Shown here: piece after piece, positions 35,231-43,500 of the stretch | Layout of the letters: the number at the start of each line of letters is the position of its first letter | How positions within the stretch are numbered: position 1 is the first letter of the stretch | Origin: DASSUW01 sp963806395 | Lineage (GTDB): Bacteria; Actinomycetota; Thermoleophilia; Solirubrobacterales; Solirubrobacteraceae | Direction: 5' to 3' | DNA length: 64,000 bases | Assembly: GCA_963806395.1 (NCBI GenBank) | Contig: CAWDYI010000019.1 | Coordinates: 620,001-684,000 of the forward strand | The notes under the pieces: model-generated | Told to the model about the DNA's origin: nothing | Database searches by the model: none | What the model saw: the letters and a program-made list of their open reading frames with translations, nothing else | Program-made: the position numbers and the translations under genes

Positions 35231-36742
35231 GTGCAGGGGGCCAAGCTGGTCATCGACCCCGCGTTCGTGGTGGCCGACGTCGACGAGCGCGTCTTCGGCT
35301 CGTTCGTGGAGCACATGGGCCGCTGCGTCTACGGCGGGATCTACGAGCCGGGCCATACCTCGGCCGATGAGGACGGCATCCGCGGCGACGTCCTCGAACT
35401 GGTGCGCGAGCTGGGCGTGACGATCGTGCGCTACCCCGGCGGCAACTTCGTGTCGGGCTATGACTGGGAGGACGGCATCGGACCGCGCGACGCACGGCCG
35501 CGCCGGCTCGACCTGGCGTGGCGCTCGATCGAGACCAACCAGTTCGGGACGGACGAGTTCCTCACCTGGACGCGCAAGGCGGGTGCGGAGCCGATGCTCG
35601 CGGTCAACATGGGCACCCGCGGGCTGGACGCGGCGCGCCGCCTCGTCGAGTACTGCAACGCCCCCGGCGGCACCGACTGGGCCGATCGCCGGCGCGCCAA
35701 CGGGCACGGCGATCCGTACGGCGTGCGCGTGTGGTGCATCGGCAACGAGATGGACGGGCCGTGGCAGATCGGCCACAAGGACGCCGTCGCGTACGGCAAG
35801 CTCGCGAACGAGACCGGCAAGGCGATGCGGCTCGTCGATCCCTCTGTCGAGCTCGTCGTGTGCGGCAGCTCGCATTCGCGGATGCCGACGTTCGGCGCCT
35901 GGGAGGACACGGTGCTCGACCTCGCGTGGGACGTGGCAGATCACGTCTCCGTGCACACGTACTACGACCCGGCGAAGTTCGCGACCACCGAGGCGTTCCT
36001 GGCCGCTTCGCTCGACCTCGACCGGATGATCGACACCGTGGCGGCCACGGCCGACGCGGTCGCCGGCCGCAAGCGCAGCCGCCGCCGCGTCTCGCTCAGC
36101 GTCGACGAGTGGAACGTCTGGTACCAGACGCCGACCGAGGCGTTCGAGCGCCGGCGTGAGCCGTTCGTGGAGGCGCCGCCCCTGATCGAGGACACCTACA
36201 CGGTGACCGACGCGCTCGTCGTCGGCTGCATGCTGATCACGCTCCTGCGCCACGCCGACCGCGTGAAGATGGCCTGCCTCGCGCAGCTGGTGAACGTGAT
36301 CGCGCCGATCCGTACGCGCGACGGTGGCCCGGCCTGGCGCCAGACGACCTACTTCCCGTTCCAGCACGCCTCGCGCCACGGCCGCGGGACCGTCCTGCGC
36401 GTCGAGCCCGAGGGGCCGGCGTACGCGACCGAGGGCGAGGACGCAGTCCCGGAGCTGGAGGCGACCGCCGTGCACGACGGCGACCAGACGCTGACCGTGT
36501 TCGCCGTCAACCGAGGCACCGATCCGCTGTCCCTGGAGGCGACGCTGCACGGGCTCGGCTCGCCCGCGGTGGCCGAGCACATCGTGCTTGCCGACGACGA
36601 CCCGGAGGCCGCCAACACCGCCGAGCAGCCCGACCGCGTCACGCCGCGCACGCTCGACGGGGCGCAGGTGCGCGACGGCGTGCTGCAAGCCGCGCTGCCG
36701 CCCCGCTCCTGGAACGTCCTGCGGCTCGAGCGCGCCGCGTAG
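35231..36742 (+). CDS. Alpha-L-arabinofuranosidase, GH51
   Basis: This 503-residue enzyme has GTG start 35231 and no signal peptide, so it acts in the cytoplasm on imported arabino-oligosaccharides. The N-terminus (FVEHMGRCVYGGIYEPG), RYPGGNFVSGYDWEDGIGP, acid/base E173 in IGNEMDGPWQ and nucleophile E293 in SVDEWNVWY are GH51 landmarks. A C-terminal beta-sandwich ends PPRSWNVLRLE. The operators upstream tie it to the divergent ABC importer. Confidence 0.95.
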   Translation: MQGAKLVIDPAFVVADVDERVFGSFVEHMGRCVYGGIYEPGHTSADEDGIRGDVLELVRELGVTIVRYPGGNFVSGYDWEDGIGPRDARPRRLDLAWRSIETNQFGTDEFLTWTRKAGAEPMLAVNMGTRGLDAARRLVEYCNAPGGTDWADRRRANGHGDPYGVRVWCIGNEMDGPWQIGHKDAVAYGKLANETGKAMRLVDPSVELVVCGSSHSRMPTFGAWEDTVLDLAWDVADHVSVHTYYDPAKFATTEAFLAASLDLDRMIDTVAATADAVAGRKRSRRRVSLSVDEWNVWYQTPTEAFERRREPFVEAPPLIEDTYTVTDALVVGCMLITLLRHADRVKMACLAQLVNVIAPIRTRDGGPAWRQTTYFPFQHASRHGRGTVLRVEPEGPAYATEGEDAVPELEATAVHDGDQTLTVFAVNRGTDPLSLEATLHGLGSPAVAEHIVLADDDPEAANTAEQPDRVTPRTLDGAQVRDGVLQAALPPRSWNVLRLERAA

Positions 36743-36775
36743 CCACCTCCGCGGGCGTCTACGATCAGTGCCCGC

Positions 36776-36849
36776 GGGCGGTTAGCTCAGCTGGTCAGAG
36801 CGCCTGCCTTACAAGCAGGAGGTCGGCGGTTCGAGCCCGCCACCGCCCA
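36776..36849 (+). tRNA. tRNA-Val (TAC)
   Basis: Acceptor GGGCGGT pairs with ACCGCCC. The anticodon stem CCTGC/GCAGG holds loop CTTACAA (anticodon TAC), and the T arm is GGCGG-TTCGAGC-CCGCC. The discriminator is A, with no CCA encoded. TACGAT at 36760-36765 is a plausible -10 box. Confidence 0.97.
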
Positions 36850-36880
36850 TCGCCGGGCTCGGCCGCGTCAACTCACCTGG

Positions 36881-37276
36881 TCACTCGAAGAACTCGTCGC
36901 TCTGCCCGAGCAGCCCGAACAGGATGAGGAAGTCGATCGCGAGGACCGCGAGCGCCCACAGCGGGAACACGAACATCACCAGCAGGGTCAGCATGCCGCT
37001 GAGGCCTGCGAACGTCACGCCGAGCCAGAACCCCCACGTGTTCCGCTGCAGGATGAGCACCCCGGTGATGAGCTGCGCGATGCCGATCAGCAGCCAGAAC
37101 CAGCCGAAGGCCGTGAGATCGATCCCATAGAGCACCTCCCGGGCCTGGGCGGCGAGCGTGTCGTCGTCGGCGAGAGCGGCGACGCCGCTCAGCGCGTTGT
37201 ACCCGCCCGCGATTAGAGCGGCCACACCGGCGAAGTTGACCCAGCCGGACCGTTGTGTTGAGACCTGGTGCGACAT
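36881..37276 (-). CDS. Four-helix membrane protein, DUF7144-like
   Basis: This 131-residue protein starts at ATG 37276 with GAAGGAG upstream. Four TM helices are clear (VNFAGVAALIAGGYNALSGVA, FGWFWLLIGIAQLITGVLIL, WGFWLGVTFAGLSGMLTLLV, LWALAVLAIDFLILFGLLG). The pattern matches the actinobacterial DUF7144 family, whose function is unknown. It stands alone between tRNA-Val and a divergent acidic secreted protein. Confidence 0.8.
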   Translation of the reverse strand: MSHQVSTQRSGWVNFAGVAALIAGGYNALSGVAALADDDTLAAQAREVLYGIDLTAFGWFWLLIGIAQLITGVLILQRNTWGFWLGVTFAGLSGMLTLLVMFVFPLWALAVLAIDFLILFGLLGQSDEFFE

Positions 37277-37501
37277 CGACGTGCTCCTTCTCTCACGCGC
37301 CGTCTTCGTACCAGCGGCGGACGGGCACGGATTGCCGGTCGCGCGACGTGTTCGAGCACCGACCCCGAAGTCCTGCTCCTGCCGGACTGCGAGGTGCCGA
37401 CGCGCCAAGTCGTCCAGCGCCCCACAACCGGCCAACCCGGCCGAGCACCTGGGGGTCCTTCCTCACTCATGACCCACTCACCCCAGGAAAGGGGACTTAC
37501 G

Positions 37502-37981
37502 ATGTTCCACAGGACGACCAGCATGCGCGCCGCAGGAGCGGCGCTCGTGGTCGCCGCGCTCCTTGCCGTGGCGTTCGCGGCGACGGCGGGCGCGGCGCAG
37601 CACGCGAACACGGGCGGCGGTCCGCCCGTCGCCGCGAAGATGTCCCCGCCCGAGTCGTCAGGCGGCGGGCACCAGCACACGGAGTGGCCCGAACCGGGTC
37701 AGCTGCATCAGGATTGCGGGCCCTACGGACCGTGGTCGGGCACCCAGGTGAACTGTCCCGATGACGATGACGACGCCGCCGCACCCCCGGGCGACCCCCA
37801 GTACGGCGGGCCCGGGGAACGGATCGCCGTGGGGCGCGACATGGACGACCAGGAGGCCGAGCACGAGGCCGAGGACGAGGCCAACGCTGTCTGCCACGGA
37901 GACTGGGACATGCGGGACTTCGACTGGGACTTCGCTCCGCCCGGCCCGGTGGTGTACACGCTGACCTACGAGTGCAGCTGA
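37502..37981 (+). CDS. Small acidic secreted protein, unknown
   Basis: This 159-residue protein starts at ATG 37502 with AGGAAAGGGGA upstream. A signal peptide (AAGALVVAALLAVAFAATAGA-type) is cut near residue 32. The mature part has Gly/Pro and Asp runs (NCPDDDDDAAAPPG), an EAEHEAEDEA stretch and four Cys (QDCGPYGPW, VNCPDD, AVCHGDW, LTYECS) that may form two disulfides. I recognise no family. It is followed by a long palindrome. Confidence 0.7.
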   Translation: MFHRTTSMRAAGAALVVAALLAVAFAATAGAAQHANTGGGPPVAAKMSPPESSGGGHQHTEWPEPGQLHQDCGPYGPWSGTQVNCPDDDDDAAAPPGDPQYGGPGERIAVGRDMDDQEAEHEAEDEANAVCHGDWDMRDFDWDFAPPGPVVYTLTYECS

Positions 37982-38000
37982 CGCCGCCGGCGTCTCGGCG

Positions 38001-38036
38001 AACCACTGGCGTTGAGACATCTCAGCGCCACTGGTT
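38001..38036. repeat. 17-bp-arm inverted repeat, terminator or operator
   Basis: AACCACTGGCGTTGAGA (38001-38017), a 2-nt centre CA and TCTCAGCGCCACTGGTT (38020-38036) pair over 17 positions with one C-C mismatch and one G-T. It lies 20 bp after the acidic protein stop and 65 bp before the CocE-like start. No T run follows, so a protein-binding palindrome is as likely as a terminator. Confidence 0.6.
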
Positions 38037-38101
38037 TGCCCCTCTTGCGCGGGCTGGGAAACTGAGCAGGAAGGGGCCACGGGAAGAGAGGGGCGGGACG
38101 G

Positions 38102-40648
38102 GTGTCCACACTCAGGGGCGTTGCCATCGCGAGCGCGATCGCGGCTGCGGTCGTGATCATCGGCGCGAGCGCGGCGTGGGCAGTTCCCCCGCGCGAGGCC
38201 GCGAGGTTCCCCGGAGTGGCCAACGCCGCACCCGCGGCGGCGCCGGCGGTGCCAACGTTCGTCAACGGCCTCTCGCAGGCCGTCTTCGCGACGGGCCAGG
38301 CGAACTGGGTCAACCACGAGCTGTGGGTCGAGACGACGATGGACACGGACTTCGACGGCAGGCGCGACCGCGTGCACGTCGACGTCTCGCGCCCGACGGA
38401 GACCGAGACCGACGGGCTCGACGTGCCGGTCATCTACGAGGACAGCCCGTACTACGCGGATGGCGCCGACGTCACCAATTGGGCCGTTGATCACGAGATC
38501 GGTGACCCGCCGGACTCCCGTCCCCGCGCGCCGTTCTTCGCCGCCGGCAACACCAGCCCGACGATCAGCACGAGCCACGAGAACACCTGGGTGCCGCGCG
38601 GCTTCGCCGTCGTGCACTCCGAGTCGCCCGGCACCGGCCACTCCGACGGCTGCCCGAACTCCGGCGCGCCGATCGAGACCGCGGGCGCGACCGCCGTCGT
38701 CGACTGGCTCAACGGGCGCGCCAAGGGCTACACCACGCGGACGGGCGACGTCGAGGTGGCCGCCGACTGGACCACCGGCAAGGTCGGCATGATCGGCACC
38801 TCTTACAACGGCACGCTCCCGATCGCCGCGGCCTCGACCGGCGTCGAGGGCCTCGAGGCGATCGTCCCGATCTCCGCCATCTCCGACTGGTACGACTACT
38901 ACCGCGCGAACGGCATGGTGCGCGCTCCCGGCGGCTTCCAGGGCGAGGACCTGGACGTGCTGACCGAGTACATCTACTCGCGTGCGGACGAGGTCGGCGA
39001 GCGCACCAAGTGCTGGCCGACGATCAACGACGTGGCCGCCAACCAGGACCGCGTGACGGGGAACCGCAGCGCGTTCTGGCAGGAGCGCAACTACATGAAG
39101 GACGTCGGCAACCTCGAGGCCGCCACGCTCCTCGCTCACGGCAACAACGACTTCAACGTGATGACGAAGCACGCCGCGCAGCTCTACGACGCGCTGAAGG
39201 CGCAGGGCGTGCCGCACCAGTTCTACTTCCACCAGGGCGGGCACGGCGGCGCGCCGCCGGACGTGCTCACCAACTACTGGTTCACGCGCTACCTGTGGGG
39301 GCAGCAGAACGGCGTCGAGAACCTGCCGAAGTCGTGGGTGGTGCGCGAACCGAACGCGTGCCCGCCGCGTCAGTCGACCGTCACGGGCGAGCAGTCCAAC
39401 ACCGCCACGCTGGCGGTGGCGGACACGAGCCCGTTCCGGATCGGCTTCACCCTCACGGTCCCGCAGACCAACGCCGACGGGACGATCACCAGCACCACGC
39501 GCGTGATCACCAACATCGCCGGCAACACGCTGACCCTTGCGTCGGCGGTGGCCACGACGGCCGGCCAGCGGGTCGTGGACGGCGCGACGGTCAGCCTCGT
39601 CTGCGGCAACGCCAACCCGACGCCGTATCCGGAGTGGCCGGACCCCGCCACGAGCGACGCGGTGCTCCGGCTCACGGCGGGCGCGCCCGCTCGCGGCGCG
39701 CTGACCTTCGGCCCGGGCAGCGGCAGCGCTGAGACGCTGACCGACGACGCGGGCGTCACGGCGAGCGCGCTGATGAACGCGGCGAGCGAGGACTCACGGC
39801 TGCTGTACCAGACGAACGTGCTCACGCAGCCGGTGCGGATCAGCGGTACGCCGACGGTCTCCCTCAACGCATCGTTCAGCACGCCGAAGGCGAACCTGAC
39901 GGCGCTCCTTGTCAGCCTGCCCGAGACCGGTCCCGGCACGATCCTGACGCGCGGCTGGATCGACCCGGAGAACCGCACGTCCGACTGGACGACCGAGGCG
40001 GTGACGCCGGGGCAGCTCTACCGGCTGGACTTCGACCTGCAGCCCAAGGACGTGGTGGTCCCGGCCGGCCGCCGGCTCGCATTGATGGTGCTGAGCAGCG
40101 ACCGTGAGTTCACGGTCCGCCCGGCGCCGGGCACCCAGGTGACGCTCGACGTCGCCGGGAGCAGCATCTCGATCCCGGTCGTGGGCGGCAGCGACGCGCT
40201 CGTGACCGCGACCGGCGGCGACGTCGAGGACGAGACCGTGAGCGGCACCGTGCCGCCCACGCTGAGCCTCACGCTCAGTGGGCCGGCGAGCTTCGGCGCG
40301 TTCACGCCGGGCGTCAGCCACGACTACCTCGCGAGCATCGCCGCCAACGTCGTCAGCACCGCCGGCGACGCGAGCCTCACCGTGGCGGACCCGAGCGGCA
40401 CCCACACCGGCAAGCTCGTGAACGGTTCGTTCGCGCTGCCGCAGGCGGTGCAGGCGCGCGCGGACGATGGGGCGTTCGCGCCGGTCGCCGGCTCGGCGAG
40501 CCCGACGCCGCTGCTCAGGTACACGGAGCCCGTCTCCAACGACCCGGTCACGATCGGGTTCAAGCAATCGATCGCGGCAAATGACGCGCTGCGAACGGGG
40601 GTCTACAGCAAGACGCTGACCTTCACGCTGTCGACGACGCAGCCCTGA
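38102..40648 (+). CDS. CocE/NonD-type secreted hydrolase (S15 family), larger paralogue
   Basis: This 848-residue protein has GTG start 38102 and a signal peptide (GVAIASAIAAAVVIIGASAAWA). The catalytic domain has nucleophile S234 in GTSYNGTLP, Asp in HGNNDFNVM and His in QGGHGGAPP, closely like the protein at 30081. An inserted segment of about 90 residues, Thr/Val-rich (TATLAVADTSPFRIGFTL), lies before the beta-sandwich. A C-terminal extension of about 130 residues ends in beta strands (GVYSKTLTFTLSTTQP), perhaps for cell-wall attachment. Its 3' end overlaps the convergent arginase-family gene by 26 nt. Confidence 0.88.
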   Translation: MSTLRGVAIASAIAAAVVIIGASAAWAVPPREAARFPGVANAAPAAAPAVPTFVNGLSQAVFATGQANWVNHELWVETTMDTDFDGRRDRVHVDVSRPTETETDGLDVPVIYEDSPYYADGADVTNWAVDHEIGDPPDSRPRAPFFAAGNTSPTISTSHENTWVPRGFAVVHSESPGTGHSDGCPNSGAPIETAGATAVVDWLNGRAKGYTTRTGDVEVAADWTTGKVGMIGTSYNGTLPIAAASTGVEGLEAIVPISAISDWYDYYRANGMVRAPGGFQGEDLDVLTEYIYSRADEVGERTKCWPTINDVAANQDRVTGNRSAFWQERNYMKDVGNLEAATLLAHGNNDFNVMTKHAAQLYDALKAQGVPHQFYFHQGGHGGAPPDVLTNYWFTRYLWGQQNGVENLPKSWVVREPNACPPRQSTVTGEQSNTATLAVADTSPFRIGFTLTVPQTNADGTITSTTRVITNIAGNTLTLASAVATTAGQRVVDGATVSLVCGNANPTPYPEWPDPATSDAVLRLTAGAPARGALTFGPGSGSAETLTDDAGVTASALMNAASEDSRLLYQTNVLTQPVRISGTPTVSLNASFSTPKANLTALLVSLPETGPGTILTRGWIDPENRTSDWTTEAVTPGQLYRLDFDLQPKDVVVPAGRRLALMVLSSDREFTVRPAPGTQVTLDVAGSSISIPVVGGSDALVTATGGDVEDETVSGTVPPTLSLTLSGPASFGAFTPGVSHDYLASIAANVVSTAGDASLTVADPSGTHTGKLVNGSFALPQAVQARADDGAFAPVAGSASPTPLLRYTEPVSNDPVTIGFKQSIAANDALRTGVYSKTLTFTLSTTQP

Positions 40649-41468
40649 TCAGCTGCGCGAGGATGGGCGGTGCCGCTGCGGCGTCGTCGTAGCCAGGGTC
40701 GTAGCCCACGACGTTGATCGCAGCGATGTCGAAGCGCTCACGCGCAGCCGACACGACCGCGCTGAGCTCGTCCACGGACGGGCCCCCGCCGATCGCGTAG
40801 CGGCTGACGCAGGCGGTGTCGGCGTCGAGCACGTCCGCGTCGAGGTGCACGTAGAGCGCCCGCGCGCGCCGGGAGAGCGCGTCGAGTGCCGACTCGACAT
40901 CGTCGACGAAGCCGGGCCCGGGCCCGACGGTCGCCACGTTCGCATCCGCGAGCAGGTCGGCTTCGCCGGGATCGATGTCCCGCACTCCCGCCAGCAGGAC
41001 GTTGTCGGGGGACACGGGCGCGAACCCGTCGAGCGCCTGGGTGAGCTGACGATGAGAGCGGCCGAGAAGGCGCGCAAGCGTGGACCCGTCGAAGTACCCG
41101 GACCTCGTCGTGTCGGCCGTGTGGGCGTCGGGGTGAGCGTCGATCCAGAGCACCGCGAGGTCGGCCTCGGCGAGCCCGGCGACGGTCCCGGCGGCGGTGT
41201 GGTCGTTCCCCGCCAACACGACGGCGAGCTCGCCGTCCGCCCGGGCCCGCCGCACGGCCACGCGTACTTCCTCTTCCAGCGCCATGCAGCGGGCGAGCTC
41301 GTGGTCGGCTCCGTTCAGCGGCGGCATCTCGATCGTCGTCAGCGCGACCGGCCGATCGCTCACCGCCGCCTCGACCGCCTCCGCGACGACTGCCGGCCCG
41401 CGGCCGAGCGACACGTCGAGGACGCCAAAGTGGTACGGGACCGCGATGATCCGTACTGGTTCGCTCAC
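40623..41468 (-). CDS. Arginase/agmatinase-family ureohydrolase
   Basis: This 281-residue protein has GTG start 41468. The binuclear Mn site can be read: His in AGNDHTAAG, the set in LWIDAHPDAHT and the pair in YVHLDADVLDAD. The first motif has GND where arginases have GGD, and the C-terminal substrate loops are not diagnostic. The substrate (arginine, agmatine, formimidoglutamate or another guanidino compound) is open. Confidence 0.85.
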   Translation of the reverse strand: MSEPVRIIAVPYHFGVLDVSLGRGPAVVAEAVEAAVSDRPVALTTIEMPPLNGADHELARCMALEEEVRVAVRRARADGELAVVLAGNDHTAAGTVAGLAEADLAVLWIDAHPDAHTADTTRSGYFDGSTLARLLGRSHRQLTQALDGFAPVSPDNVLLAGVRDIDPGEADLLADANVATVGPGPGFVDDVESALDALSRRARALYVHLDADVLDADTACVSRYAIGGGPSVDELSAVVSAARERFDIAAINVVGYDPGYDDAAAAPPILAQLIRAASSTA

Positions 41469-41506
41469 CGCGCGATCGTACTTGTCCTGGCTCGGCCGGC
41501 TCGCGA

Positions 41507-42313
41507 CTACCGGACCGCCGTCACCATGTGCGTCTCCAGCGGGAAGACCACGCCGTCGGCATCCGTGTATGAGCGCAGCGTCTTGGTCAGACTGCGGGCG
41601 AGGGCGCCGCGGACCTCGTCCGTGAGGGCGGCGACCGGGCCGCCCAGCGGCGACGCGGCTGCCTGCTGCAGCAGGAAGTCGCCCGGCGAGGGGAACCGCA
41701 CCTCGGCGACGCGGATGTGAAGGCGCACGTCGCGCATGCCGGCCGTCGTGACGAGGTCGACGAGCTCGTCGGCGCGCGGGCCCGAGAAGGGAGCGCGCAT
41801 GATCGAGCCGACCTCGGGGCCGGCGTGGCGGTCCAGCTCTCCCACGAGCAGCTCGAAGCCTGGGTTGTGCTCGATCGGGCGCCAGACACTGAGCGCCAGG
41901 CGGCCATCCGGGACGAGGATCCGGCGCATCTCGCGAAGCGCGGCCGGGCGGTCCGCAAAGAACTGCAGGCCCTGCTGGCACAGGACGCAATCGGCCGATT
42001 CGTCCGCCAGCGGGATCTCGGTCGCGTCCGCGGCCAGCCACCGTATCGGCGGATCGATGCCGGCGGTCGCGTCGCGTGCCACCTCGAGCATGCGCTCGTT
42101 CGTGTCGAGCCCCACGATCGCTCCGGTGTCGCCCACGCGTCGCGCGACCTGCCGCGCGACGATCCCGGTTCCGCACGCGACGTCGACGACCCGGTCGCCA
42201 CGCGCCGGCGCCGCGAGCTCGATCAGCCGCTTGGCAAAGCGGGCGAAGAAGGCCGGCACGAGGTACCGCTCGTACGCCGCCGTCCCGGCTCCGCCGAGCT
42301 GCCACCGGCTCAT
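41507..42313 (-). CDS. SAM-dependent methyltransferase
   Basis: This 268-residue protein starts at ATG 42313. Motif I is VVDVACGTGIVARQVA, the acidic strand end is IVGLDTNERML, and LQFFADRPAALREMRRILVPDGRLALSVW continues the class I fold. The start overlaps the nitroreductase stop (TCATGA), so they are co-translated. It is probably regulated by the TetR protein at 42895 through the duplicated operator. The substrate is unknown. Confidence 0.88.
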   Translation of the reverse strand: MSRWQLGGAGTAAYERYLVPAFFARFAKRLIELAAPARGDRVVDVACGTGIVARQVARRVGDTGAIVGLDTNERMLEVARDATAGIDPPIRWLAADATEIPLADESADCVLCQQGLQFFADRPAALREMRRILVPDGRLALSVWRPIEHNPGFELLVGELDRHAGPEVGSIMRAPFSGPRADELVDLVTTAGMRDVRLHIRVAEVRFPSPGDFLLQQAAASPLGGPVAALTDEVRGALARSLTKTLRSYTDADGVVFPLETHMVTAVR

Positions 42314-42807
42314 GACGCGGCGTACAGTCGAAGGACCGGGATCCGGCGGTCGCCCGCCCATCGCCGGTAGTGCTCGAAGCCGGGGTAGATCTCGACGCCC
42401 CGCTGGAAGCAGCGCTCGCGCTCCTCGCCGCCGAGCTCGCGCGCCTCGACCTCGCGTGCCACACCGTCGACCAGGACCGAGGCCCGCGGATGCGCGCGCA
42501 GGTTGTGGTACCAGGCGGGGTTGCGCGGGCGGCCGAAGTTCGAGGCGATCACGACGATCCCCTCGTCGTCGAGCAGCGCGAGCACGGGCAGCGTGTGCGG
42601 GCGGCCCGACCTGGCGCCGGTCGTGGTGAGCATCGCCAGCTGCACGCCGGCCATCCACGAGGAGAGGGTCGTCCTGCCCCGCGTGAGGCGGAAGACGAGC
42701 CGGTCGGCCGGCTGCTGGATACGCGCGTACAGCCACGCGAGCGGTCGGGTCGCCGCGGTCCGTCGCACCACTCGCCGCACCGGGCCGGCCTGTCGATAGC
42801 TGCGCAC
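42310..42807 (-). CDS. Deazaflavin (F420)-dependent nitroreductase family protein
   Basis: This 165-residue protein belongs to the Ddn/DUF385 split-barrel family: LTTTGARSGRPHTLPVLALLDDEGIVVIASNFGRPRNPAWYHNL and RASVLVDG are signatures. Such proteins use F420H2 to reduce quinones or nitro compounds; cofactor use here is inferred. It is the first gene of a two-gene operon with the methyltransferase, divergent from the TetR gene. Confidence 0.88.
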   Translation of the reverse strand: MRSYRQAGPVRRVVRRTAATRPLAWLYARIQQPADRLVFRLTRGRTTLSSWMAGVQLAMLTTTGARSGRPHTLPVLALLDDEGIVVIASNFGRPRNPAWYHNLRAHPRASVLVDGVAREVEARELGGEERERCFQRGVEIYPGFEHYRRWAGDRRIPVLRLYAAS

Positions 42808-42824
42808 GTCGCTCCTCTCCTAAA

Positions 42825-42874
42825 GCAACCAACAGTTGCAATAGGGGACGGTATCAAACGCAACGAATCATTGC
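42825..42874. promoter_or_regulatory. Duplicated TetR-type operator
   Basis: GCAACCAACAGTTGC (42825-42839) and GCAACGAATCATTGC (42860-42874) are two imperfect palindromes of the form GCAAC-N5-(G/A)TTGC, exactly 35 bp apart. They lie in the 87-bp gap between the nitroreductase start and the TetR start. Autoregulation plus control of the nitroreductase/methyltransferase operon is the natural reading. Confidence 0.7.
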
Positions 42875-42894
42875 GATAAGGTCGCGCACGACCC

Positions 42895-43500
42895 GTGGCA
42901 GAGACGACGCGAAAGGCCGGAACGCAGCGGCCCGGAGGGCGCAGCGCCCGCGTCCGGGCGGCGGCGCTGGCGGCGACGCTCGAGGAGCTTGCGGAGGAGG
43001 GCTACTCCACGCTCAGCCTCGACAGCGTGGCGCGCCGCGCCGGGGTGCACAAGACGACGCTGTACCGGCGCTGGGGGACGCGCGAGGCGCTCGTCCTGGA
43101 GGCGATGCTCGAACGGGTGAGCGAGCGGGTCCCGGTGCCCGACACCGGGTCTCTGCGCGATGACCTGCTCGCACTCGCCGGCGCCGCGGCGGCCACGATG
43201 ACGACCCCGGAGGGCGAGGCGCTCGTTCGCGCCGTCGCCTCCGCCGGGTCCCACGACAGCGCGCTCGCGGCCGCGAACCGGCAGTTCTGGGAAGAGCGAC
43301 TCGCCCTCGACGGCGCGGTGGTCGAGCGCGCCGCCGCCCGCGGTGAGGTCCCGCCGGGAACCGAGCCGAGGCCGGTGATCGAGGCGCTACTCGGGCCGCT
43401 CTACTTCCGGCTGCTCGTCACCGGTGAGCGGCCGGACCGGCGATTCATCGGACAGGTCGTCGACCTCGTGATCGAGGGCGTCGGCCGCGGGCGCCTCTGA
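42895..43500 (+). CDS. TetR-family transcriptional regulator
   Basis: This 201-residue protein has GTG start 42895. The helix-turn-helix spans about residues 18-62 (AALAATLEELAEEGYSTLSL; SVARRAGVHKTTLYRRW) with a C-terminal TetR_C-type helical domain. It is divergent from the nitroreductase operon with a double operator between them. Its last 114 bp overlap the convergent acyltransferase antisense. Confidence 0.92.
   Translation: MAETTRKAGTQRPGGRSARVRAAALAATLEELAEEGYSTLSLDSVARRAGVHKTTLYRRWGTREALVLEAMLERVSERVPVPDTGSLRDDLLALAGAAAATMTTPEGEALVRAVASAGSHDSALAAANRQFWEERLALDGAVVERAAARGEVPPGTEPRPVIEALLGPLYFRLLVTGERPDRRFIGQVVDLVIEGVGRGRL

Noticed and set aside
42895..43500. The nitroreductase/methyltransferase/TetR group as part of the CHAT operon
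   Set aside because: It is transcribed from its own divergent promoter region with its own operators and only meets the CHAT operon tail to tail.
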